NCBI RefSeq assembly: GCF_000495815.1
Contig: NZ_AWGE01000005.1
Span: forward strand, 62,001-126,000
Reading direction: 5' to 3'
Source of the DNA: Asticcacaulis sp. AC466
GTDB taxonomy: Bacteria; Pseudomonadota; Alphaproteobacteria; Caulobacterales; Caulobacteraceae
DNA length: 64,000 nt
This document shows, piece by piece, positions 48,333 through 57,415 of the stretch; the first letter of the stretch is position 1, and each line of letters starts with the position of its first letter. The position numbers and the translations under genes were made by a program. The notes under the pieces were generated by a model. It was not told the DNA's origin, made no database searches, and saw nothing but the letters and a program-made list of their open reading frames with translations.

Positions 48333-49001
48333 TTAGAGGCGGCACAAACGCAGGATTTCGTCGACCACCGCTTCTCGGCGGCTGGCGGCGTGATGGATAT
48401 CTCCCATGTCGTGCTCAAGTAGGTGTGCGACGGTCCACCGGTTCGACACGTTATAGAAACACAGAGCGCTGATCGAGGTATGCACGTCGATGGGACGCAC
48501 GTCGTTGCGAAACACGCCGGCGTCCGCCCCGCGTTGCAAAATGCGGGTGAGCTGCTGAAGGGCAAACAGACCCCGGGTCTTGGCTTCTTTCAGATACCCC
48601 ATGTGCTCGCCCTGGTGAATGTTTTCGACCATGACCAGGCGAACGAATTCCGGATGGTCCATATGGTAGGTGAACTTCAGGCGCACCAACTGGGCCAATG
48701 CCTCCTCCGGCGGCAAGTCCTCGACACCGATGGCTTCTTCGCGCGAGCGGATATCGGCGTAGCATCGCTCGAGAACGGCCCGGTAAAGGCCTTCCTTGTT
48801 CTCGAAGTAGTAGTAGATCATGCGTTTGCTGGCTGCCGTCAGTCCGCCGATGTCGTTGATACGGCTGCCGCTCAGGCCATCGCGGGCGAAGGCGTGGGTC
48901 GCAATCTCCAGAATGTCTTCTTTTGTGCGTTCCGGATCATTGATCCGCGCATTGCTGGCCGTTGTGGACTTTTTGCGGGGGGTTACGGCAGGCGTTTTCA
49001 T
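48333..49001 (-). CDS. TetR-family regulator of the amide/peptide operon
   Basis: A 222-residue regulator: a TetR HTH (ILEIATHAFARDGLSGSRIN, ASKRMIYYYFENKEGLYRAV) and a C-terminal ligand domain with the stretch FTYHMDHPEFVRLVMVENIH seen in TetR proteins linked to amide and pyrimidine-type catabolism. It is the last gene of the minus-strand operon, 86 bases after the AhpD-like gene, and so may be read through with the operon it controls. Its operator is unknown. Confidence 0.88.
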   Translation of the reverse strand: MKTPAVTPRKKSTTASNARINDPERTKEDILEIATHAFARDGLSGSRINDIGGLTAASKRMIYYYFENKEGLYRAVLERCYADIRSREEAIGVEDLPPEEALAQLVRLKFTYHMDHPEFVRLVMVENIHQGEHMGYLKEAKTRGLFALQQLTRILQRGADAGVFRNDVRPIDVHTSISALCFYNVSNRWTVAHLLEHDMGDIHHAASRREAVVDEILRLCRL

Positions 49002-49087
49002 CGGCGCGTTTCAGGAATCCTGTATTCGAAGCGGTATCAGGCTGTCATTGCGCCGGGCCTGCGGTCAACAAAAAAGCGTACGCCCGA

Positions 49088-49438
49088 TCAATCGGGGATG
49101 GCGGAATATTGTTCGAATGCCGCCATGGCATCGGCCGCATACATCAAGGACGGCCCGCCGCCCATATAGATGGCCATGCCGACCACGTCGCGAAACTCAT
49201 CGCGCGTGACGCCCAGCTTGATCAGGGCCTCGGTGTGGAAACCGATGCAGCCGTCGCAGCGCGTGCTGATGCCGATACCGAGTGCAATCAGCTCCTTCGT
49301 CTTCTTGTCAAGCGCCCCGTCACGCAGGGCGGCACCCGCAAGGCCTGAAAAGGCCTGCGTGACCTCGGGTATTTCCTTACGCAGGTGCTTAAGGTTGGCG
49401 GAGAGATTGCGGGTAATGTCGGGATAAGACTTGTCCAT
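49088..49438 (-). CDS. Carboxymuconolactone decarboxylase/AhpD-like protein
   Basis: A 116-residue all-helical protein with the CxxCxxxH motif in STRCDGCIGFHTEALIKLG, the hallmark of AhpD-like members. These act as peroxidase helper reductases or have unknown roles in catabolic operons. AGGA lies near the ATG. It sits 33 bases after the RraA-like gene in the minus-strand operon, and may protect the pathway from a reactive intermediate, which is inference. Confidence 0.88.
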   Translation of the reverse strand: MDKSYPDITRNLSANLKHLRKEIPEVTQAFSGLAGAALRDGALDKKTKELIALGIGISTRCDGCIGFHTEALIKLGVTRDEFRDVVGMAIYMGGGPSLMYAADAMAAFEQYSAIPD

Positions 49439-49471
49439 GGGTGTGTCCTGTACATGGAAGACAAAAAAAGG

Positions 49472-50125
49472 TCAGCGTGGCGGGCAGGCCTTAAGGGCGT
49501 CGGCCAGATCGTGGCCACTGGCCACTTCGGCGACGATCCGTGATTCCCAGGCTTCGCGCGCCTCGGCCTGATCTATGGCCGCTTTGGCGTCGGCGGCGGG
49601 CAGCACGAAAACCCCGTCATCGTCGCACAGGACGAGGTCGCCCGGTGTAACAACGGCACCGCCAATGCTGACGGCCGTGTTAAGGCGGCCACCGAGGTCC
49701 AGGCGGCGCGTCGTAATCGCACTGACGCCCCGGCTCCATACCGGCAGCCCGACGGCCAGGATCTCGGCTGTGTCCGTGATGGGACCGTCGACAACGACAG
49801 CGGCGGCACCGGCCCGCTTCATGGCCAGAGCGACGATTCCGCCAATGCAGGCGTAAAGGTCGTCGTGCAGACGGTCGATCATTACCACGTCGCCGGGTCG
49901 CACCTGTGCCAGCACCTGATGCAGCAGAGTGGAGTCGGGGCCGGGCAGGGCCAGGGTGACTGCCGTACCGGCAGCGGTACTTGCAGCGGCCAGGGGACGG
50001 ATATCACGCCGGCAAAACCCCCACAGGTGCGTGTGACCGAAGGTCGAGGTGTGCAGACGCGACAGGCGCGTCACCAGATCGGCAGGCGCCTGTGTCGGCA
50101 TCGGGTGGATCTGATATCTATCCAT
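49472..50125 (-). CDS. RraA-like protein with altered active-site pair
   Basis: A 217-residue RraA/HMG-aldolase-family protein with the recognisable VRPGDVVMIDRLHDDLYACIGG and AAAVVVDGPITDTAEI segments. In aldolase members the DG is followed by an Arg-Asp pair that binds pyruvate and the metal; here the Arg is replaced (ITD), leaving only the Asp. The call as an aldolase is therefore doubtful, and a binding or different lyase role is possible. The start overlaps the creatininase-family stop by eight bases. Confidence 0.8.
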   Translation of the reverse strand: MDRYQIHPMPTQAPADLVTRLSRLHTSTFGHTHLWGFCRRDIRPLAAASTAAGTAVTLALPGPDSTLLHQVLAQVRPGDVVMIDRLHDDLYACIGGIVALAMKRAGAAAVVVDGPITDTAEILAVGLPVWSRGVSAITTRRLDLGGRLNTAVSIGGAVVTPGDLVLCDDDGVFVLPAADAKAAIDQAEAREAWESRIVAEVASGHDLADALKACPPR

Positions 50126-50927
50126 TGGGCGTCTTCGGATCGCAGCTTTTGAAATGCGTCAGGAACTCCGCCACGTAGGCGGTCAGCCACTCGGTCATGG
50201 CGGCACCGGCGGCGGCTGTGCTGAGCCGGGCATCGCCGCCGCCGACGCCATCCGGCGCCACCTGCGTGACGTCGAGCGGCACATCGATCTGACTGCCCTG
50301 AAACAGCAGGTTGCTGAACTGGCCGGTGATTGGAAGACCGAATGCGGTCTTACGGTCGGCGGTGCCCAACAGGTCCGGACGCATCAGGTCGGGCGTCAGG
50401 TGCATGGCGACCGAAGTCAGCGGATCGGCGCCATGGCCACGCGCCTTGGCGGCGTTAGCGCCGTGAATATCCTGCCAGACGGCATCCGGCATCAGCCGCC
50501 AAAGGTTGAGGTTGGGCACGACAACGCCCCATTGCCGGCGGATTTTGTGCGTCACGTCGGCGATCAGCGGCGCATTGGTCGAGTGGCCGTTACAGATGAC
50601 GATATGGACGATATCATGATCCAGAAAGGCGGTCAGCATGTCTTCTAGCACGCGGCTGAACGTGTCGGCTCTCAACTGAATGCCTCCCGCCATGCCGCGG
50701 AAGAATTCGGCGTAGCCGAAGGGCAAGACCGGCGCGCAGATGGCATCCGCCCGTTCGGCAGCGGCCAGGGCGATGTGCTCGGCGACGACATAGTCGCCCA
50801 TGGGGGCGTGCGGCCCCTGTTCTTCCTGTGAGCCAAGGGGAAGAAGGATAACCGGGCGGTCGGTTTTAAGGCGCTCGGCGAACTCGACCCAGGTCAAGTC
50901 TTGCAGGGCATGGCGGCGTTTGGTCAT
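50118..50927 (-). CDS. Creatininase-family amidohydrolase
   Basis: A 269-residue member of the creatininase family. Motifs: LPLGSQEEQGPHAPMGDY near residue 30 and HIVICNGHSTNAPL near 120, carrying the two-metal ligands (Glu, His, Asp). The family opens cyclic amides or cleaves formamides and peptide-like amides. The frame extends further upstream; ATG at 50927 overlaps the nitrilase stop by four bases (ATGA) and fits the family N terminus. It belongs to the minus-strand operon of amide-active enzymes. Confidence 0.88.
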   Translation of the reverse strand: MTKRRHALQDLTWVEFAERLKTDRPVILLPLGSQEEQGPHAPMGDYVVAEHIALAAAERADAICAPVLPFGYAEFFRGMAGGIQLRADTFSRVLEDMLTAFLDHDIVHIVICNGHSTNAPLIADVTHKIRRQWGVVVPNLNLWRLMPDAVWQDIHGANAAKARGHGADPLTSVAMHLTPDLMRPDLLGTADRKTAFGLPITGQFSNLLFQGSQIDVPLDVTQVAPDGVGGGDARLSTAAAGAAMTEWLTAYVAEFLTHFKSCDPKTPNG

Positions 50928-51757
50928 AGGGTGTCCGCCGTATGCAATATCTTGTTTTGCCCCACCGGGATCTGTTGGCGCACGCGGTCGGACAGAGCCA
51001 TGTCGATCGGCGCGCTGACAAAACCGGTGCCTTCGGCGGCGCGGGCGACGACACGACCCCACGGATCGACAATCATCGATTGGCCGAACGATTGGCGCGG
51101 ACCTGCCGGCGTGTCATAGCCACCCCATTGCGCCGCCGCTAGGAACCAGGTTTCGGTCTCGATAGCGCGGGCGCGGATCAGCGGCTCCCAATGGTCCTGG
51201 CCGGTCAACTGCGTGAATGCGGCGGGCAGGGCAATCAGATCGGCGCCACGTTTCATCAGCGCCTGGAACAGTTCCGGGAACCTTAGATCGTAGCAGATGG
51301 CGCATCCGACCCGCACGCCTTCGCAAACGTAGGTGACGATATCGTCGCCACGCAGTACGGTGGCGGATTCATGATATTGCACGCCGTCGGCGGTGGTGAC
51401 GTCGAATAGGTGGATCTTGCGATAGCGCGCCACTTCGCTGCCGGTGCGGTCGAAAACGACCGTGGTGTTGTAGGCCTTGCCGGGAATATCGGACTGTTCG
51501 TAGAAGGAGCCGCCGTGGATCCAGACCTTATGGGTACGGGCCAGATCCTGTAGCAGACGATAGGTTTCGCCGCCACTCGAAGGTTCCGCCACGGCGGCCG
51601 CACCCGAAGCGCCGCCCAGCCATTCACAGTGTTCGGGCAACAATATCCAATCAGGCTGATCGGCCTCGACGGCGGCGGTGACCAGATCGCGGATTTGCCG
51701 CAGATTGGCCGCCTTGTCGTTACGGCTGTTCATCTGAATGACGCTGGTTTTAAGCAT
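50924..51757 (-). CDS. Nitrilase-superfamily carbon-nitrogen hydrolase
   Basis: A 277-residue alpha-beta-beta-alpha hydrolase with the catalytic triad Glu in WILLPEHCEW, Lys in RYRKIHLFDV and Cys in VGCAICYDLRFPE. The overall sequence is closest to the Nit1/Nit2 group of amidases (deaminated glutathione amidase and omega-amidase). It probably releases ammonia from a small amide. It is coupled by ATGA overlap to the creatininase-family gene and begins five bases after the M14 gene stop. Confidence 0.9.
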   Translation of the reverse strand: MLKTSVIQMNSRNDKAANLRQIRDLVTAAVEADQPDWILLPEHCEWLGGASGAAAVAEPSSGGETYRLLQDLARTHKVWIHGGSFYEQSDIPGKAYNTTVVFDRTGSEVARYRKIHLFDVTTADGVQYHESATVLRGDDIVTYVCEGVRVGCAICYDLRFPELFQALMKRGADLIALPAAFTQLTGQDHWEPLIRARAIETETWFLAAAQWGGYDTPAGPRQSFGQSMIVDPWGRVVARAAEGTGFVSAPIDMALSDRVRQQIPVGQNKILHTADTL

Positions 51758-51762
51758 ATCTG

Positions 51763-54546
51763 TTACTTCTTACGCGAAAGCGCGCCATCGTAGAGCGCAT
51801 TGAACATCAGTTTGAAAGCGCCCTGGGTCTGGGCGCGCAGGGCCACTTCCGGCCCAAACAGGAAGACGCGCCCGTTGCCATAGGACAGGTCAACCACGGC
51901 AGCCGTGCCCTGAAGATAGTCGGTGCCGAGCGCCCAGCCGCTATGGACGATATCCTTGCCTTCGAAGCGGATCGGCGTGTGCGCGTCCGTCGCTTCGGGC
52001 TTCAAGCGAAAGACCGGGCTGGAATCAAAGAAGAGATCGACCTTGGGCTCCAGGCCATAGCCAAGCGGGGTGGTCGGGTCGGTCGTGGCAGTCAAAAGCG
52101 CACCGGGCACGTAGAATTGGGTGCGCGGCAAGACCTGTTCCTGACCGTCCACGATCCGGGTCGTACCGTTCTGTACCGGCAGGCCGAAGGCATCGATAAT
52201 GCCTTGCGAGGTGCTGCCGATCGCTACGAGCGCGCCGCCCTTTTTCACAAAATCCTGGAGGGCGGGAATGGTTTTTTCCGTCGTGATCGTACCCAGCCAG
52301 TCGCGATATTCGGCGGGAATTCGTGACGGATCAGGTTGTTTGTTCTCGAAACGGCCGCGGAACATGCCGCCGCCCTTGCTGGTGAAACGGTTCGGCAGGA
52401 GACTGTCGGACATCAGGACGATATCGTATTTCGCATTCAGATGGCCGCGATCAAGCGCCTGGGGATGAACCACCGTATAGGGAAATTCGAACTGCTCGAA
52501 GATCCAGCGAGTCCAGCCCGACGGCATGACGCCGCCATAGACATCGACCAGGGCGATACGTGGTGCTTTCAGCGCCGTCTTGGGCGATTTTGGAATAGTG
52601 TCGAGTGCATAGGTGTCAATGCCCAGTTCGGCACTGGCCGACCGGACGATGGCGCTGGCCTGGGGCGTATTGGGCACCCAGATGGCGCCCGATTCCGGTT
52701 CGCCGTCGCCCACCGCCGTGGGGGCGCTCAACCAGAAGGCCTGCTGCCGCGCCTTCATAAGCCGGTTGGTCAGGATAAAGCTGTTATTGGTGGCGTGGCT
52801 GATCAGGAAGCCGGCCTTGCCCGTGCCCACGACCCGACCCGGATAGGGCTTCAGTACGCCGTCGACCGTTTCTGTGGCCACGCTTACGGCCTCGAGCGCC
52901 CTGTCGTAATGGACACCCATCTGATAGGCGAGGGTATAGCCGGAAGCATCGGCCGGGGGGATGGGCGGGCCACCGGGATATTCGAAATTCTCGGCATAGT
53001 CCTGGGGTTCGAACATGTCGCGCAGATGCGGACGATAGGCCTGCGCCGCCTTGACGATATAACTGCCGGCCGGGTATGCCTTGCTCTCTTGCGTGAAGGC
53101 GGTGCGGGCGCGTTCGACCGTGACGCCCATCTTGATCAGGGCGTTGAGGAAACGCACGGCTGTCGGAAAATCGTGCTGGTCGGGGCTAATGATATAGGCG
53201 CGCGCGTCGCGGTAAGCCGGGTCGTGCAGGACGTCGTTGTAGAAACGCGAGTCGATGGAACTCGACCCGGTGGTCCGCGTCGGGACGGGTTTCTGCCCGG
53301 CAGCCAGTGAAGCGGCATGCATGGCGGCGATCCGGTCGGGCGTGACGGTCCAGCTGTCGCGATTGCCGGCGTCGATGCTGTCCTTGCCCATGCGGTAGAT
53401 GTTGTAGAGCACCTTTTCGCGATTGGTAGCCGCATAGGTCAAGGTGGCGCGGTTGATCGCCACGCTATAGGCCACCGATTGCGCCATGGTCCACATTTGC
53501 GGCGCGACAGGGGCGGGCTGGTCGTTTTTCGGCAACTGCCGTTCGGGCACCAGCTGGATGGGTTCGGGCGTTACACCGCCGATGATTTCGACGAGCAGGC
53601 CGATGGCGTTGTGGAAATAGGTTGAGGTGCGCAGATTGCCGTTGGTCCAGGTGTCGTAGTGGGCGTCCGAGCGCGTGACGGCGCCGACCTTGCCTTCGGA
53701 GAGCAGGCGGCTGTTGAGCGCTGCGCCGACCTCCTCCAGGCTGGTGATGGCCAATGGGTGGTAGTTATAGTTGAACGGATCGCGGAACGGCGGGATGAAG
53801 ACCACCGTGCCGGCTGGGCCGACCTGATGCTGGTTCAGGATGATCTGTGGCCGCCAGTCATGATACAGGACACGCGTGATGTTCTGCGTCTCGGCCATTT
53901 CCGCCATGTAGAAGTCGCGGTTGTTATCGTGGCCGATATAGGGGTGGTAGAGCTTGGGCAGACTGTCGAAATTGGTCTCGCGGTCGGCCGGGTTCTTGAA
54001 ACGCATGTACCAGTCGGCGACATATTCCTGGCCGTCGGGATTGTCGGCGGCAAAGAGGACGATGACGTTGTCGCGGATGTTCCGCGCTTCGGCGTCGTCG
54101 CTCGATACAATATCGTAAACCTCCTGAATGAGGGCATGATCGGTCTCGACCTCGCTGGCGTGGATGCCACCATCGACCCAGACGATCGATTTGCCCATGG
54201 CGGCCAGATCGCGGGCCGCATCGTCGCTCAGGCCTTCGGCTCGGCCGAGACGGACGGAAATATCCTTGTACTGGTCAAGCAGGGCCAGGTTTTCCGGCGA
54301 AGAGACAATGGCCATGATCTGGCGCCGTTTTTCCGTAGTCGGGCCGATATCGACCAGCCGGATTCGGTCGCTCTGGGACGCCAGGACCTGCCAGTATTTT
54401 ATCGTGTCGCTATAATTGGGCACGTAGCGGTTTTCGCCCATGACGTGACCCAGAACCGCCTCGGGGGGGCTCACCGGGGCGCCAAGCGCCGTAGTGGCCA
54501 TGAGCAGGGCGACAAACGCAGCGGTTACGGCGGGGATGGGGGTCAT
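51763..54546 (-). CDS. Exported M14-family zinc carboxypeptidase
   Basis: A 927-residue protein with a signal peptide (TAAFVALLMATTALGAP) and a carboxypeptidase domain in the first third: VDGGIHASEVETDHAL carries the His-x-x-Glu zinc ligands, ADNPDGQEYVADWY the conserved Asn-Pro-Asp-Gly, and ILNQHQVGPAG the third His. The remaining 500 residues are a long accessory region often found in these secreted forms. It should act on peptides or peptide-like amides in the periplasm. Its ATG overlaps the MHS transporter stop (ATGA). Confidence 0.88.
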   Translation of the reverse strand: MTPIPAVTAAFVALLMATTALGAPVSPPEAVLGHVMGENRYVPNYSDTIKYWQVLASQSDRIRLVDIGPTTEKRRQIMAIVSSPENLALLDQYKDISVRLGRAEGLSDDAARDLAAMGKSIVWVDGGIHASEVETDHALIQEVYDIVSSDDAEARNIRDNVIVLFAADNPDGQEYVADWYMRFKNPADRETNFDSLPKLYHPYIGHDNNRDFYMAEMAETQNITRVLYHDWRPQIILNQHQVGPAGTVVFIPPFRDPFNYNYHPLAITSLEEVGAALNSRLLSEGKVGAVTRSDAHYDTWTNGNLRTSTYFHNAIGLLVEIIGGVTPEPIQLVPERQLPKNDQPAPVAPQMWTMAQSVAYSVAINRATLTYAATNREKVLYNIYRMGKDSIDAGNRDSWTVTPDRIAAMHAASLAAGQKPVPTRTTGSSSIDSRFYNDVLHDPAYRDARAYIISPDQHDFPTAVRFLNALIKMGVTVERARTAFTQESKAYPAGSYIVKAAQAYRPHLRDMFEPQDYAENFEYPGGPPIPPADASGYTLAYQMGVHYDRALEAVSVATETVDGVLKPYPGRVVGTGKAGFLISHATNNSFILTNRLMKARQQAFWLSAPTAVGDGEPESGAIWVPNTPQASAIVRSASAELGIDTYALDTIPKSPKTALKAPRIALVDVYGGVMPSGWTRWIFEQFEFPYTVVHPQALDRGHLNAKYDIVLMSDSLLPNRFTSKGGGMFRGRFENKQPDPSRIPAEYRDWLGTITTEKTIPALQDFVKKGGALVAIGSTSQGIIDAFGLPVQNGTTRIVDGQEQVLPRTQFYVPGALLTATTDPTTPLGYGLEPKVDLFFDSSPVFRLKPEATDAHTPIRFEGKDIVHSGWALGTDYLQGTAAVVDLSYGNGRVFLFGPEVALRAQTQGAFKLMFNALYDGALSRKK

Positions 54547-55859
54547 AGGGACGGGTTCCGGAAACGATCGGGCGTGAAGGCGATGACGATGAAGGAGGTA
54601 AGGGCTGCCGCCATGACGTAGAGGGCCGGCGCGATATTGGAGCCTGTCTGTTGCACAAGCAGGGTGGCGATGAAGGGCGCGAAACCGCCAAAGAGCATGA
54701 CTGCGCCGTTATAGCCGATCGACAGGGCCGTGTAGCGTACGCGGGTGGGCAGTTGCTCACACAGGAAGGTCGGGCCGACACCGCTGAACAGGCCGCTGAA
54801 AACGCCCGCCACCGCAGTGGTCAGTATGACCGACGCGCCGGTGCGGGTATGGTCCATATAGGCGAAGAGAGGATAGGCCAGGATCAGAAAGCCGCCCGCG
54901 CTCGTCATCAGGAAGGGCTTGCGGCCGATCTTGTCTGACAGAAAACCGGCCAGCGGAATGACGAGGATGTTGGCCAGTGCGCCGACAAGTGTGCCGGTAT
55001 AGGCGATGCTCGGCGCCACCTTGAGGATGCGGATGGCGAAGCTGACCAGAAAGGCGCCGAACGTGTAGCCGGCCACGGTCCAGATGATCACGCTGCCGAA
55101 GATGGTGGCGACCGCCGCGCCGTGATGCCTCAGGGCTTCGCGCAGCGGCCGGACTGGCGCATCGCCGCCTTCGGCCGTGTAGTGCGGGGTGTCCTCGACG
55201 TGGGCGCGCAGATAAAAGCCTACCGGCGCGACGAGGAAGCCAAGCAGGAAGGGGATACGCCAGCCCCATGCATCGACCGACGCCGCCGGCAGGATCAGAT
55301 TGAGCAGGAGAGCCGTCAATACCGCCGAAACGACGGCCAGCGAGGTGCTGAGCTGTTGCAATGCGCCGAACAGACCGCGACGGTTGGGTGGGGCATATTC
55401 GACGATGAAGGTGGTCGCACCACCCCATTCACCGCCCGCCGCGAAGCCTTGCAAGAGCCGGCAGATCACCAGGATGATCGGGGCGGCATAGCCGATATGG
55501 GCGTAGGACGGGATCAGTCCCGTGACGCCGGTCGATACGGCCATCAGGAACATGGTGATGATGAGCGAGACCTTACGGCCGAGGCGATCGCCCAGGCTAC
55601 CCAGAACGATGGAGCCGACCGGGCGCATGACGAAGCCGACGCCATAGGTGGCGAAGCTGGAGAGGATCGAGGTCAGGGCATCGGCCGCCGGAAACATGGC
55701 CCGGCCAATCTGGGCGGCAAAGTATCCGTAGATGATGAAATCGAACAGCTCGAACCAGTTGCCGATCATCGCCGACCCGAGGGCCTTTGCCACGGCCGCC
55801 TTAGAAGGGGGGGGCTTGTCGATGGACGGACTTTCAGAGGTCGGCACAGCAGATGTCAC
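54543..55859 (-). CDS. MFS transporter of the metabolite/proton symporter (MHS) type
   Basis: A 438-residue transporter with twelve hydrophobic segments. The N-terminal ALGSAMIGNWFELFDFIIYG, GSLGDRLGRKVSLIITM and the LLQGFAAGGEWGGA motif are typical of the ProP/KgtP/ShiA-like MHS family, which import organic acids or zwitterionic compounds. Start is a GTG at 55859 with GGAG seven bases upstream. It lies between the amidohydrolase and M14 genes and probably carries the product of the periplasmic peptidases into the cytoplasm. Confidence 0.9.
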   Translation of the reverse strand: MTSAVPTSESPSIDKPPPSKAAVAKALGSAMIGNWFELFDFIIYGYFAAQIGRAMFPAADALTSILSSFATYGVGFVMRPVGSIVLGSLGDRLGRKVSLIITMFLMAVSTGVTGLIPSYAHIGYAAPIILVICRLLQGFAAGGEWGGATTFIVEYAPPNRRGLFGALQQLSTSLAVVSAVLTALLLNLILPAASVDAWGWRIPFLLGFLVAPVGFYLRAHVEDTPHYTAEGGDAPVRPLREALRHHGAAVATIFGSVIIWTVAGYTFGAFLVSFAIRILKVAPSIAYTGTLVGALANILVIPLAGFLSDKIGRKPFLMTSAGGFLILAYPLFAYMDHTRTGASVILTTAVAGVFSGLFSGVGPTFLCEQLPTRVRYTALSIGYNGAVMLFGGFAPFIATLLVQQTGSNIAPALYVMAAALTSFIVIAFTPDRFRNPSL

Positions 55860-55889
55860 AACGCAACTCCGGTCGGCATGAGAAAAAGA

Positions 55890-57323
55890 TTACTTGGTGG
55901 ATTCGGGCGGTGACGGCTTAAGCAAGGGTTGGACGACATGTCTGGGCGTCACCACCTGGCCGTTTTCGACAAACAGGATGCCATCCTTAAATACCAGGTC
56001 GACCTTTTGCAGATCCTCCAGCGACTGGTCCGGGTTGCCACGCACGACGAGGATATCCGCCAGCTTGCCCGCTTCCAGGCTGCCGATCTTGTCGTCCATG
56101 TCTAGCAGGCGCGCATTGACGATGGTGGCGGCCTTCAGGGTATCGGCCAGGCTGTAGCCGCCTTTGACGAACCATTTCAATTCGGCGAGATAGACGTTCG
56201 GGATCATCTTGTTGGCGTCGCCGATGGTATCCGTGCCGACGCCCATAACAATGCCCGCCGCCTTCATCTTCTTGAACAGGTCGAAATCATCCTGGCTGGT
56301 CATGGCGAAGCGGCGCGACGTCGAGCCATAGAACCCGCCATTGCGGTCGATGACGTTTTGATAGACCTGAAGGGTCGGCACCGAGGCCGTATGGTTCTTG
56401 GCCATGAGGGCAATGGTGGCGTCTGTTCGTGGCAGGGGGTGCTCGATCATGTCGATGCCGGCCTTGACTGCCATTTCGGTATAGATGCCCTCGCAGTCGC
56501 AGGTGACTTTCAGGCCCAGCCGATGGGCTTCATCGACCGCGGCCTGAACTTCGTCGGGTGCGAAATGGCTGGCGATCTTTATGACGCTGGCGCCGTCCTT
56601 GAAAACCCGGCGGACCGCCCCACGCCAGGCATCGGCGCCGTCAACCTCAATCGCATAATCGTGGCCGTGCGTCGGGGTAAGGGGGCGTTCAGTGGCGTGG
56701 CCGCCTGTCCCGGTGATGATATGGCCGGCGGTGAAGACGCGCGGGGCGGGTATGGCGTCCTTGGCACTCCATTGCGCCAGTACATAGGGCGCCTCACCGA
56801 TGCCGTTGAGATCGCGCACGGCGGTAAAGCCGGATTCGATCATCCAGCGCAGGTTGCGGCTGCCGCGCAGGGCGCCATCGACGGCGCTGCCCTGTTGGTC
56901 GATATTGGCGTCAGAGTCGGGATAGGTCAGGTGGACATGCATGTCGATCAGGCCGGGCATGACCGTTTCGCCGGTCACGTCGATGATCCGGGCGTCGGCC
57001 GGCCAATCCGTCGCGCCGGCCGGCAGAATGGCGCGAATATGGGTGTCTTCGATCACGACGGTCGCGGAACGTGCTGACGCACTGACCGCGTCAAAAACCC
57101 GGCCGCCCCGCAAAACGGTGATCCGGCCCTTTTCGGCGGCGGGCTTTTTGGGAATCCGGCGCGGATCATCTACCGTTTCGATCCCTTTCAGAACAGGCCT
57201 GCGGTCCTGGAGCGTGACCTGCGCCTGGGCCGTGGTGCTCAGGGCCGTCAGCACCAAAAGGCTGGTGGCTGCAATGCCTAATGCCAAGCGGCGTGACGGG
57301 TTTACGAAGTCGGACAGGGACAT
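55890..57323 (-). CDS. Exported amidohydrolase with one substituted metal ligand
   Basis: A 477-residue amidohydrolase of the imidazolonepropionase/prolidase-like branch. A signal peptide (LALGIAATSLLVLTALSTTA) precedes GLIDMHVHLTYP with the His-x-His pair, the metal-bridging Lys position in ASVIKIASHFAP, EHPL and GTDTIGDA. In relatives a further His lies in the strand after GLKVT; here the sequence is GLKVTCDCEG, placing an Asp at that position. It should hydrolyse a peptide-like or cyclic amide. It follows the TonB receptor gene after 92 bases with a hairpin between them. Confidence 0.87.
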   Translation of the reverse strand: MSLSDFVNPSRRLALGIAATSLLVLTALSTTAQAQVTLQDRRPVLKGIETVDDPRRIPKKPAAEKGRITVLRGGRVFDAVSASARSATVVIEDTHIRAILPAGATDWPADARIIDVTGETVMPGLIDMHVHLTYPDSDANIDQQGSAVDGALRGSRNLRWMIESGFTAVRDLNGIGEAPYVLAQWSAKDAIPAPRVFTAGHIITGTGGHATERPLTPTHGHDYAIEVDGADAWRGAVRRVFKDGASVIKIASHFAPDEVQAAVDEAHRLGLKVTCDCEGIYTEMAVKAGIDMIEHPLPRTDATIALMAKNHTASVPTLQVYQNVIDRNGGFYGSTSRRFAMTSQDDFDLFKKMKAAGIVMGVGTDTIGDANKMIPNVYLAELKWFVKGGYSLADTLKAATIVNARLLDMDDKIGSLEAGKLADILVVRGNPDQSLEDLQKVDLVFKDGILFVENGQVVTPRHVVQPLLKPSPPESTK

Positions 57324-57347
57324 GGCTAGGCCTCTTGGGAGGAAGGG

Positions 57348-57375
57348 GGACAGTGACCCCGGTTGATCACTGTCC
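57348..57375 (-). terminator. Hairpin between the TonB receptor and amidohydrolase genes
   Basis: GGACAGTGA and TCACTGTCC are perfect 9-base arms around a 10-base loop, with no T-run. It may partly terminate transcription or stabilise the receptor transcript, allowing unequal expression within the operon. Confidence 0.5.
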
Positions 57376-57415
57376 TATACGCTTTACAGGTAGGCTTTAC
57401 ACGCGTAGCCGAAGG

